Below are positions 17,904-26,622 of a stretch of 37,524 nt of DNA, piece after piece. The position numbers and the translations under genes were made by a program. A model generated the notes under the pieces. That model did no database searches. It saw only the letters and a list, made by a program, of their open reading frames with translations, and was not told the origin of the DNA. This DNA comes from an uncultured Thiotrichales bacterium (GTDB lineage: Bacteria; Pseudomonadota; Gammaproteobacteria; CAZUMV01). Position 1 is the stretch's first letter. Each line of letters opens with the position of its first letter. The DNA lies in NCBI GenBank assembly GCA_938041655.1, contig CALISW010000155.1, positions 1-37,524 of the forward strand. Reading direction: 5' to 3'.

Positions 17904-19912
17904 TAAAAGTCTGTTCTCATGATATCGCTATAGGCATTCTGTTGATTGGTCTTGGCCAGGCGGGAGTTTTTTACGCTGTAGTAATGTGCCCCTTCCAGCA
18001 CACCGGGTAACTGTGTAAACCCCTCTCCTGCCTGCCAACGCAACAAGTTAGCCCGCTCAGTGGCGTCCAGACAATAAATATGGTCGCCGTCCAGTTGCAC
18101 ACTGAGCTGCTTCCTGACCAAGGGCCGCGTACATTGAAAACCATTACTTTCACCCAGTAACTCACCTGACTCAAGCACCACATTCAGCTCCTGATCCAGA
18201 TAAATTGTGTTGCTACTCTCGCGTTTCATAAAGGCATACTCAGTCTCGACTTGCTCCCGATTGCCACCATCCATATCTGCTTGATAGATGCTCCAGTCCC
18301 CGTCACGATGCACACTGTAAGAGAGCCGATCTTGATCAGACCACAATACGGCATAAGCCTGCTCTTCCATTTGAATAGTATTTACGATGCTCTGGGTTTC
18401 TATTTCAAAAATGATAACGCCGCGGTTAGTATTCGCGAGTATGTAGCGGTCATCATATGACCACTCCAGACTATAAAAGGTACGGCCGGTGTCATCTGGC
18501 TCAATACTGATTAACTCATCCGAGTCGAGGCCCTTGATCCAGACTTTACTGTAACCGGAGCGCTTTGAAATAAACGCCAATCGCTGACCATCTCGTGAAA
18601 GACTTGGTAAGTAATCCATTACCGTAGAATTAAAAGAACCGCTTTCCTCACCTTCAATGATAATATCCAGATTATTCAAATACGACGTAAACAAATAATC
18701 TTTACCATTGTTAATGCGTTTGGGATGTGTGATTCGTCGACTGTCAGAGACCAGTACTCTCGATTCTCCGGTACGCCAGTTGGTCTCTATTAATTCGTAA
18801 GAAGGATGCTTGCCCTGATGCACTACTGTGCTGTTGTCATGGCCCCAGATTGCAGAACTAATCCGGTAATCAAACTCAAACAATTTTTCAAAAGAATTAT
18901 CCGCTGCATCAAGCACGAATAGATTACTTTGCCCTGGCGTTGATTCAACCACCAGCAGTATACTGCCGCTGCCGGGATCAACATCCAGATAATGTGCCCC
19001 CAGCGAACCGGGTAGTGGTTGCGACAATCGCCACTTGTTCTGCTGTTCTATATCCAGTGCAAAAATTTCATAGGGAAGATAAAGCCCCTGACGTTCGACA
19101 AAATATAAAATCTGATCGTCTGGACTAAAGGCAAAGGTCGTGTATGAATCCGCCACACAGGTTTGCAATACTTCAGGTGGCTGCGGCTGACCATCGAGCA
19201 TCGACACTTGATGAAACTCGCATTGACCATCCTTAATAAACTGATACACCAGTTTGTCTCCGGCATGACTCCAGTGACCGGCATAAGCATCGCCGGAAGG
19301 GTTACTGACAATACTGGCAGACTGAGATTGCAGGTTGGTTAGATGCAGTACATTTCCTTGATCTAAACTCATAGAATAAACCAGCAGTTGCTGATCATCT
19401 GACAGGTCGGCCTCAAACTGCCAGTTTGAAAGCCTGGATAAAGGTGCCAGCTTTTGATTACCACTGTTGCTTGAGTCCGGAGTGTTACCGCGAAACAGGA
19501 AAAACAACACAAGCACAAAGAGTAAACCGAGCAACATCATTAACCCGATGCGTTGCTTGGTATTACTTTCATCCGCTGCTGCTGTCTCTAGCTGCTTAGC
19601 TTCCAGTTTCTTTACATCAGCAATAAACCGATAACCAAGCTTGGGCACCGTTGCGATAAATTTTCTTGGCGTTTGCTCGTCACCCAATGCTTTGCGTAAC
19701 TGAACAATGACTCGGTTGATTGCATTATCACTGACTATCTGTCCAAGCCAGACATCTTGCATGAGTTGATCGCGCGAGAGATCCTCATGACTATGTGTAC
19801 ACAAATAGGTCAGTAAAGCATTCGCTTTAGGTTCCAGCACGACCTCACCTGCAGCAGATGTAAGTGTTCCCCTCTCCTGCACATACTCTATGTCTGCGAT
19901 TTGCCAACGCAT
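17903..19912 (-). CDS. CadC-like transmembrane transcriptional regulator: OmpR-type winged helix, TM segment, TolB/WD40-like ectodomain
   Basis: 669 aa; N-terminal 'LTYLCTHSHEDLSRDQLMQDVWLGQIVSDNAINRVIVQLRKALGDE...IATVPKLGYRF' wHTH; TM 'IGLMMLLGLLFVLVLFFLF'; repeats such as 'PSLSRDGQRLAFISKRSGYSKVWIKGLDS'. Confidence 0.9.
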   Translation of the reverse strand: MRWQIADIEYVQERGTLTSAAGEVVLEPKANALLTYLCTHSHEDLSRDQLMQDVWLGQIVSDNAINRVIVQLRKALGDEQTPRKFIATVPKLGYRFIADVKKLEAKQLETAAADESNTKQRIGLMMLLGLLFVLVLFFLFRGNTPDSSNSGNQKLAPLSRLSNWQFEADLSDDQQLLVYSMSLDQGNVLHLTNLQSQSASIVSNPSGDAYAGHWSHAGDKLVYQFIKDGQCEFHQVSMLDGQPQPPEVLQTCVADSYTTFAFSPDDQILYFVERQGLYLPYEIFALDIEQQNKWRLSQPLPGSLGAHYLDVDPGSGSILLVVESTPGQSNLFVLDAADNSFEKLFEFDYRISSAIWGHDNSTVVHQGKHPSYELIETNWRTGESRVLVSDSRRITHPKRINNGKDYLFTSYLNNLDIIIEGEESGSFNSTVMDYLPSLSRDGQRLAFISKRSGYSKVWIKGLDSDELISIEPDDTGRTFYSLEWSYDDRYILANTNRGVIIFEIETQSIVNTIQMEEQAYAVLWSDQDRLSYSVHRDGDWSIYQADMDGGNREQVETEYAFMKRESSNTIYLDQELNVVLESGELLGESNGFQCTRPLVRKQLSVQLDGDHIYCLDATERANLLRWQAGEGFTQLPGVLEGAHYYSVKNSRLAKTNQQNAYSDIMRTDF

Positions 19913-20091
19913 GTGTGATTTGCCCCCTGTATCTAAAAACTTACTATCAATAACCTATTGTTTCAATTGAACAATCATGAAAAATCACCTGAAATCATAT
20001 GTTTTCAACGATTTGGATACGACCTTTCGGCAATATTTCACACTCGAGTTTAACCCTAATTACACAAGCCATACACATAAAAGGAAATATC

Positions 20092-20508
20092 ATGAAACAT
20101 TTACTATTTATAAGCCTCGTTTTACTCCTGAGCATGAACACTGCTCTGGCCAATGATCGCAGCGAGATTGCAGCCGCCATCGATTGCTTCATCAACTGGG
20201 ACAGAGAAGGAGGTACTCCTGAAACCGTCAAACCATGCGTCTCTGACAAAGTACAATACCAACGTGTTAACGACCAAGGTGAATTGATATTGTATACCCC
20301 TGATTTCAATTTTGACGGAAAAGGTCTGGATGACTACGTTCCCTATGTTACCGAGCTGGAAATCTTTGGCAACATGGCAATGGTCAAAACCCACAAGCAT
20401 CGAGCTGCTCCCAAGAATGCTTATATGAAGGCATTTATCCTCTACAAACTCAAAGATGGCTGGCGAATTACCAACGTGGTCTGGGGTCAAATTACACCTG
20501 AACTGTAA
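20092..20508 (+). CDS. secreted NTF2/SnoaL-like protein
   Basis: ATG at 20092 with AAGGA upstream; signal peptide 'MKHLLFISLVLLLSMNTALA', then 'EIAAAIDCFINW...KTHKHRAAPKNAYMKAFILYKLKDGWRITNVVW' compatible with an NTF2-like fold. Confidence 0.65.
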   Translation: MKHLLFISLVLLLSMNTALANDRSEIAAAIDCFINWDREGGTPETVKPCVSDKVQYQRVNDQGELILYTPDFNFDGKGLDDYVPYVTELEIFGNMAMVKTHKHRAAPKNAYMKAFILYKLKDGWRITNVVWGQITPEL

Positions 20509-20524
20509 AACACAGAAGGTTATT

Positions 20525-20568
20525 ACGACAATTGTCGCATTTATTATTTACAATACGACAATTGTCGT
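20525..20568. promoter_or_regulatory. two BlaI/MecI-type operator palindromes (CGACAATTGTCG at 20526-20537 and 20556-20567)
   Basis: Two identical 12-bp perfect palindromes, centres 30 bp apart, directly upstream of the blaI-like ATG at 20582. Confidence 0.8.
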
Positions 20569-20581
20569 GTAATTTTACCGC

Positions 20582-20965
20582 ATGACTAAATTAATCAAAC
20601 CATCAGACGCTGAAACGACCATTCTCAACACCTTGTGGGATCAACAACCCTGCAGTGTAAAAGCGATACACGAAGCCTTGAGTAAAATCAGAAATGTGGG
20701 TTACACCACCACCCTCAAGCAAGTGCAACGCATGGAAGATAAAGGCTTGGTATCGCGCGAGCCAGGTAAAGGCAAGTCCTTTAACTACCGAGCCAATGTC
20801 AGCGAAGCCGATACCAAGTCACATCTGCTGGACAGTTTTGTTGCGACCACCTTCGGTGACTCGGTATCCGAGTTAGTCATGCATGCACTGGGTAATAGCG
20901 AGACCAGTGATGACGAAATAAAGAAAATCAAACAGTTCATTAAAGAACTTGAGAGCAATGGCTAA
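20582..20965 (+). CDS. BlaI/MecI/CopY family transcriptional repressor
   Basis: 127 aa; 'EATILNTLWDQQPCSVKAIHEALSK...VGYTTTLKQVQRMEDKGLVSREPGKGKSFNYRANVSEADTKSHLLDSFVATTFGDSVSELVMHAL'-type BlaI architecture. Confidence 0.93.
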   Translation: MTKLIKPSDAETTILNTLWDQQPCSVKAIHEALSKIRNVGYTTTLKQVQRMEDKGLVSREPGKGKSFNYRANVSEADTKSHLLDSFVATTFGDSVSELVMHALGNSETSDDEIKKIKQFIKELESNG

Positions 20966-20978
20966 AGTGGAGAATACA

Positions 20979-22865
20979 ATGATCAACCTGACACAGTTTT
21001 TACCGGCACACTTTCTTGACAGCCTAGGCTGGGCGATTGTACATAGCGTGTGGCAAGGAATAATCGCCTTGTCACTGGTACTTTTATATAAAGCCATCGC
21101 TGCTCACAAATCACCGGCCTCACACTATGTGGTACAAATGTCGTGTCTTGGACTGTGCATAGTCAGTTTTGTCATTACCTTCGGTATTTACTACTCCATG
21201 CCTGGAGCAACCATCAGTACTGTGCTTGGGACTGATACCGGGCAGTTTATCTCTGCGGCAGAGGCTAGCCAGACACTTCAAGTACTGACCATGAACGAAA
21301 ACCAATTCAGCACAAATCTGAACGACCTAACTCCCCTAGTTGGCATCTTGTGGTGCATTGGTTTTCTGTTCATGGCCACCCGCTATTTTGGCGCCTTTTA
21401 TTTAACCCAACAGTTAAAAGAAAAAGGCACCTCACCGGTTTCTGAATTCTGGATGGAGCGTTTTCTTACGCTGGCCAAAAACTCTGGTGTTACCGCAAGA
21501 GTCAAACTATTAGTTTCGAAGCATGTCGATGGACCACTGACTATTGGTTTCTTTAAACCAGTTGTGCTGGTGCCAGCAAGCTTTCTTTCCTCGCTGCCGC
21601 AAGATCAAATAGAAGCAATCCTGTTACACGAACTGGCACATATCAGACGCTTTGATTATCTGCTGAATTTGATTCAAGTTTGCATCAAGACAGTGCTGTT
21701 TTATCACCCGGCGATCCATATTATTTGTCGCCATATTGATGAAAATCGTGAACAAGCCTGTGATGATGTAGCGGTCTCACAAACTCACAACCCTCACCCA
21801 CTGGTCCTTGGTTTAGCCAGCTTGCGACTGCAAGAGCGTAACGAGTTAGCTTTGGCTGCAAAGGATCAGGAAACACCTCTGCTGTTCAGGTTGAAACGCT
21901 TGGTCGGCCCGATTGAAAAACAAAAGCGCCCTGAACAAATTGTTTTTTCTGTTATTACTGCCATCCTGATTGCTTCACTGGTGATTGGCTCATCATCAAT
22001 CGCTGCTTCCATACCAACCCATGACGCTGTCAAAGAAGATAATTTTTCAAAAGCACACAATGAAAGCTATCATTTTGAAACCATCCAAATCGATAACCGT
22101 GGCATCACAATCAAGAAAGCCGCTGACGGTAGCCGCTGGGTATTGGTAGATAATAGTTGGTACGACATAGATAGAACCCCGCATATAGTCGATCAAGTAT
22201 CATCATTACCCACCCCCCCTCAACCTCCAAGCCCAGGCTGGTGCGAATCATGCGAGCTCGCAGGCAAGCATAGCTATATTGATATGAAAGACTTTCATGC
22301 CAAAATGGATCAGTATCAAATCAACATGGAGTATTACGCGGCTGATATGGCACGCTATGCTGAAGAAGTTGCCAATAAAAAACCACGTATTGAAGAAATT
22401 CAACGCTGGGAAGAAAACTTTAATATAAATTTGAATACAAACATCAATAACAACATCAATGAATACGTGGAAGAGTACATTGACGAATACATGGATGAAC
22501 AACTTGAAGAAAAATGGAGCAAAAAATCAAAGTCGAGTAAAAATCGCGATCCAAAAAATAATATTGATTACATCACGTATCATGTTGAGACAGATATCAA
22601 GAACACCTATCAGCTAGATTCCGAAATGAACGATGAAATTATAAAAATGATGCTGGCTGATGGTGTTATTTCATGGACAGATGACGTAACTGTTATCTCT
22701 AACCTGGGTCAGAAAATTACTATCAATGGCGATCCTGTTCCTTCTCCGCTATGTGGTAAATACGATAGTGTCATGGACGATCTTGAGATCCATGGTGATT
22801 TGATTTTACAAATACCCAGTGAACGCGAGAAGTTAAAAAGAGTCAGAAAAGCTTACGATACGTAG
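20979..22865 (+). CDS. M56 family metallopeptidase (BlaR1/MecR1-like)
   Basis: N-terminal multi-TM region, zinc motif HELAH at 21627-21641 in 'LLHELAHIRRFDYLLNLIQ', 'DENREQACDDVAV'; C-terminal 'MMLADGVISW...ITINGDPVPSPLCGKY'. ATG at 20979 with GGAG upstream preferred over the tracked TTG. Confidence 0.92.
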   Translation: MINLTQFLPAHFLDSLGWAIVHSVWQGIIALSLVLLYKAIAAHKSPASHYVVQMSCLGLCIVSFVITFGIYYSMPGATISTVLGTDTGQFISAAEASQTLQVLTMNENQFSTNLNDLTPLVGILWCIGFLFMATRYFGAFYLTQQLKEKGTSPVSEFWMERFLTLAKNSGVTARVKLLVSKHVDGPLTIGFFKPVVLVPASFLSSLPQDQIEAILLHELAHIRRFDYLLNLIQVCIKTVLFYHPAIHIICRHIDENREQACDDVAVSQTHNPHPLVLGLASLRLQERNELALAAKDQETPLLFRLKRLVGPIEKQKRPEQIVFSVITAILIASLVIGSSSIAASIPTHDAVKEDNFSKAHNESYHFETIQIDNRGITIKKAADGSRWVLVDNSWYDIDRTPHIVDQVSSLPTPPQPPSPGWCESCELAGKHSYIDMKDFHAKMDQYQINMEYYAADMARYAEEVANKKPRIEEIQRWEENFNINLNTNINNNINEYVEEYIDEYMDEQLEEKWSKKSKSSKNRDPKNNIDYITYHVETDIKNTYQLDSEMNDEIIKMMLADGVISWTDDVTVISNLGQKITINGDPVPSPLCGKYDSVMDDLEIHGDLILQIPSEREKLKRVRKAYDT

Positions 22866-22918
22866 CTTTTTAAGTAACACGCTGATTGACAGCACCCAAC
22901 AAAAACACCGGAAAAGAA

Positions 22919-24961
22919 ATGCATAAACTAATTATGAGGCTGGCGACTTGTCTATTGATAATGGGCACGTTGCTTACAACTGCCTTACATGCTGAGGAAG
23001 TAACGGCAACAGAGTCCTATGATTCTGTATTCTTTAATCAGTATGCCCCTAACACGGCTCTAGACATGGTCTCACGTCTGCCTGGTTTCTCGCTCTCCTC
23101 TGCAGAAAACAAAAGAGGTCTTGGACAAGGTGGTGCCAACGTACTCATCAACGGTGAACGAGCCACCGGCAAAACAGGTGCTGGCTCACAACTCGGTCGA
23201 ATCTCGGCGAAAAATGTTACGCGTATAGAAATACTCGATGGTGCTTCACTGGATATTCCCGGCCTTACCGGGCAAGTAGCCAACGTAATTACTAAAACTT
23301 CAGGCATCACAGGTACCTGGTCATGGTCTCCGCAAGTTCGTCGGCGTCAGCCTGTAAGCCTTGGGCACATCCATGCGACTGTCTCTGGCGAATACAGCAA
23401 CTGGACCTACTCGGCTGAACTGCGCAATGAACAACGTCGCAATGGCAACTGGGGCATCGAAACGTTAACAGCGGCAGACGGGACACTGTTTGAGACCCGC
23501 AATGAAGATGGGCAATACCAGGCAGACACACCCGGACTATTAATCGATCTAAGCTGGAAACCAGCTACTGACCGGATAGCCAACATTAACCTCGAATACA
23601 ACCGCCATAATTTCAGAGAGCGCGAATTATCCAATCGTACTGCTATCACCACACGCGGCAATACCCTCGATACTATCTTCTCTTTTGGCGAAGATGAAAC
23701 GAACTGGTCTATTGGTAGCGATTATGAATTTCCTTTAGCCAGTGGTAAGTTAAAAACCATTGCCTACCATCGTTTTGAAGAATCTCCTACAGCGTCGATT
23801 TTTGATGTATTTGATAATAGTGATTTACTCGAAGGCTCGCGTTTTAGCCGCGTGGCTGATGAATCTGAATCGATACTTCGTACAGAATATTCATGGAACA
23901 CCACCACAGACAGAGATTGGCAAATCGGTCTTGAGGGCGCTTTCAATGTGCTGGACATAGATGCACGCTTGCAAACCCGATCTAACAACGGTCAATATTC
24001 AGAAGTTGCTCTTGAAGGAGCATCCTCACGAGTCGAAGAAAAACGCTCCGAACTGACCATCACCCATAGTCGCAAGCTCAATGAAAAATGGGACTTGCAA
24101 GCATCAATCGGTGGCGAATTCTCCGAGCTCACTCAAACCGGAGGACTGTCACGAGAATTCACTAGACCTAAAGGTTTTATATCAAGCACCTATAAACCTG
24201 ATGACAGCCTCTCTATACGCACCAAACTGGAACGTGTGGTGGGCCAGCTTAGTTTCTTTGATTTTATTTCTTCAGTCAGTGTCAGCGATGATCTCAACAG
24301 TATCGGCAATGTTAATTTAGTCCCCAGCCAGAGTTGGTATGCGGAAATTGAGTTTGATAAAGATTTTGGCGAAGGCAATAGCAGCACTATCAATATTTTT
24401 GGTGAAAAAATCTCGGATCTGGTCGACCGCATACCAATCGGTGTCAGTGGTGATGCAGTTGGCAATATCGACAATGCCTATCAATATGGCATTGAAACCA
24501 ACACGACCTTGAAAGGAGATCGATGGGGCTATCCCGGCACCGAGCTGATTATTGGGCTTGATTTTCAAAAATCAGAAGTTGATGACCCACTGACAGGCAT
24601 AAGCCGACGCTTAAACGGTGATGAAAAATATTACTGGGGTCTGGAATTTCGTCATGATGTTCCCGATACAGAATGGGCTTATGGGTTTGACATTAGTCAA
24701 GATAAAGACGCTCCACGCTATCGATTGAATAACATTGGTCAATATAAATTTGACGGACCGAGAAGCAGTGTTTTTGTTGAGCATAAGGATTTTTTCGGCA
24801 TGAAAGTTAAACCATCAATAGTTAACCTGTTCAGCGGCACTGATGATTTCACACGGCAACTGTTTACTGACCGACGCGATATCGGTGTTCTGGATTTTAC
24901 CGAGTCACGCTCGCGTGGATTTGACCCTTTTTTCAGTCTGGAAGTATCCAGTACATTTTAA
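22919..24961 (+). CDS. TonB-dependent receptor (plug plus beta-barrel)
   Basis: Signal peptide from ATG 22919; plug 'ALDMVSRLPGFSLSS...ANVLINGERATGK...VTRIEILDGASLDIPGLTGQVANVITK'; ends with the aromatic residue F typical of outer-membrane barrels. Confidence 0.88.
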   Translation: MHKLIMRLATCLLIMGTLLTTALHAEEVTATESYDSVFFNQYAPNTALDMVSRLPGFSLSSAENKRGLGQGGANVLINGERATGKTGAGSQLGRISAKNVTRIEILDGASLDIPGLTGQVANVITKTSGITGTWSWSPQVRRRQPVSLGHIHATVSGEYSNWTYSAELRNEQRRNGNWGIETLTAADGTLFETRNEDGQYQADTPGLLIDLSWKPATDRIANINLEYNRHNFRERELSNRTAITTRGNTLDTIFSFGEDETNWSIGSDYEFPLASGKLKTIAYHRFEESPTASIFDVFDNSDLLEGSRFSRVADESESILRTEYSWNTTTDRDWQIGLEGAFNVLDIDARLQTRSNNGQYSEVALEGASSRVEEKRSELTITHSRKLNEKWDLQASIGGEFSELTQTGGLSREFTRPKGFISSTYKPDDSLSIRTKLERVVGQLSFFDFISSVSVSDDLNSIGNVNLVPSQSWYAEIEFDKDFGEGNSSTINIFGEKISDLVDRIPIGVSGDAVGNIDNAYQYGIETNTTLKGDRWGYPGTELIIGLDFQKSEVDDPLTGISRRLNGDEKYYWGLEFRHDVPDTEWAYGFDISQDKDAPRYRLNNIGQYKFDGPRSSVFVEHKDFFGMKVKPSIVNLFSGTDDFTRQLFTDRRDIGVLDFTESRSRGFDPFFSLEVSSTF

Positions 24962-24988
24962 CCACACTCGAACGATAAACAACACCGG

Positions 24989-26089
24989 CTAGATATTGAT
25001 AATAATTTTACCGCGGGCACGCCCACTTTCAGAATAATCTATAGCTTCAGGTACTTGTTCAAGCGAATATCTCCGATCTATTATTGTCTTAAGCTCTCCA
25101 GACTCCATCAAGGCTGAAAATATGTTCAAATCTTGCTGAGATAACTCTGCTAACAAATCCGTAAATACTTGTTGCTTTTTCGGCTTGATAAATTGAAGTT
25201 TAATTACATTTTTGAACGGCCCAATCCAGTCGCCAGGCGAGCCACCTACCAGAACATATGCGCCATCATCGGCCAAAATATTCTGAAAATCAGCAGGTGA
25301 AAAGTTACCCACATTGTCAATAATCAGATCAAACTTAACATCTCCATCAACAACATTTTCTACTTTGTAATCAATCATTGCATCAGCACCGAGCGAATAC
25401 ACCAACTCATGGTTTTTCGCACTACTGACACCGGTAACCTCAGCACCAAAGTATTTAGCCAGTTGCACTGCATAAGTACCTACACCGCCTGAAGCACCAT
25501 TGATCAAGACTTTATCACCCTCTTTAATGTTGCCTTTATTACGCAATGCTTGAATTGCTGTGGTTGCGGCAATCGACACACCAGCCGCCTCATCAAACGA
25601 TGATGAAGCTGGCATTATGGCGATAGCTTTGTCTTGATTTACCACTAAGTAATCGCTAAAAGCACCATTTGCTGTACCAAAAACACGATCACCTTGTTTA
25701 AAACCAGTTACATCACTGCCAACATCTGCAACCACACCAGCATAATCAGAACCAAATGCTGTGATCTTTGGTCGGCCAATACCACTCACAATACGCATCA
25801 AATAGGGAGAACCTCGCATGTAATGCCAATCTAGAGGATTAACTGAAGCGGATTCTACTTTCACTAACACCTGGTTAGCAGCAGGCACAGGCATCTCAAT
25901 GGATTCAAGAATAAGCACCTCGGATGAGCCATAACAATTGTAGGTAATTGCATGAATCAAGCTATCGGCGGTTTGTGTTTCAGAGGGTTGTACGCAGCGA
26001 GCACTATAACTAATGGTAGCTGCACCAAGTAACAATAGTACGGCCAGCAAGACCAGAAGATATGCCGGGATTTTATAACGTAGTTTCAT
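24989..26089 (-). CDS. NAD(P)-dependent zinc-type alcohol dehydrogenase / quinone oxidoreductase, membrane-anchored
   Basis: 366 aa; N-terminal hydrophobic segment; 'ASVNPLDWHYMRGSPYLMRIVSGIGRPKITAFGSDYAGVV', 'VLINGASGGVGTYAVQLAKYFGAEVTGV'. Confidence 0.9.
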   Translation of the reverse strand: MKLRYKIPAYLLVLLAVLLLLGAATISYSARCVQPSETQTADSLIHAITYNCYGSSEVLILESIEMPVPAANQVLVKVESASVNPLDWHYMRGSPYLMRIVSGIGRPKITAFGSDYAGVVADVGSDVTGFKQGDRVFGTANGAFSDYLVVNQDKAIAIMPASSSFDEAAGVSIAATTAIQALRNKGNIKEGDKVLINGASGGVGTYAVQLAKYFGAEVTGVSSAKNHELVYSLGADAMIDYKVENVVDGDVKFDLIIDNVGNFSPADFQNILADDGAYVLVGGSPGDWIGPFKNVIKLQFIKPKKQQVFTDLLAELSQQDLNIFSALMESGELKTIIDRRYSLEQVPEAIDYSESGRARGKIIINI

Positions 26090-26279
26090 ACGAGTACTCC
26101 GTGAGTATTATTTTGTCGTCACCACAAACATACAATTTCTATGCCAGCATGAATAAATGTGGCAGATAGAGATAATCAAACAAGTTTACGCATACAAAAT
26201 TTCTTAAATCTGCACTACAAATACAATTAGAGTAGAATTATTACAACATTTTTACGAGCATAAAAATAAGGAGTAAGAC

Positions 26280-26576
26280 ATGCCTGCCTACATGATTATC
26301 GCTGCAAAAATTAATGATCGGGATAAGTTCAGAGATGGTTATGGAACTGAAGCCGCCAAACTCGTCGCTAAACATGGCGGGGAATACATAATACTGGCAC
26401 CGGGCGCAACGCTTCTTGAGGGCACTCTGGAAGGCTACACTTCGGTAGCGCTATCCAAGTGGCCCAATAGAGAAGCGGCAGAATCATTCTGGAATTCAGA
26501 TGAGTACGCCGAAGTGAAGAAGCTGCGCGAAGGTCTCGCCGACGTCGAAGTTATTCTGGTAGAAATGCCTGACTAA
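26280..26576 (+). CDS. DUF1330 domain-containing protein
   Basis: 98 aa; 'MPAYMIIAAKINDRDKFRDGYGTEAAKLVAKHGGEYI...SKWPNREAAESFWNSDEYAEVKKLRE'; GGAG ribosome-binding site upstream. Confidence 0.88.
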   Translation: MPAYMIIAAKINDRDKFRDGYGTEAAKLVAKHGGEYIILAPGATLLEGTLEGYTSVALSKWPNREAAESFWNSDEYAEVKKLREGLADVEVILVEMPD

Positions 26577-26595
26577 TTGTCTGTATGCACGCAAA

Positions 26596-26622
26596 CAGGG
26601 TGGCTCGCCTGGTTTTTTAGTT
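26596..26622 (+). terminator. possible Rho-independent terminator after the DUF1330 gene
   Basis: AACAGGGTGGCTCGCCTGGTTTTTT: short imperfect stem plus T6 tract, between convergent genes. Confidence 0.35.

Noticed and set aside
22248-22502. Minus-strand ORF rich in Phe/Val/Ile within the M56 gene
   Set aside because: Reverse translation of the Asn/acid-rich segment; hydrophobicity is a by-product of the antisense frame.
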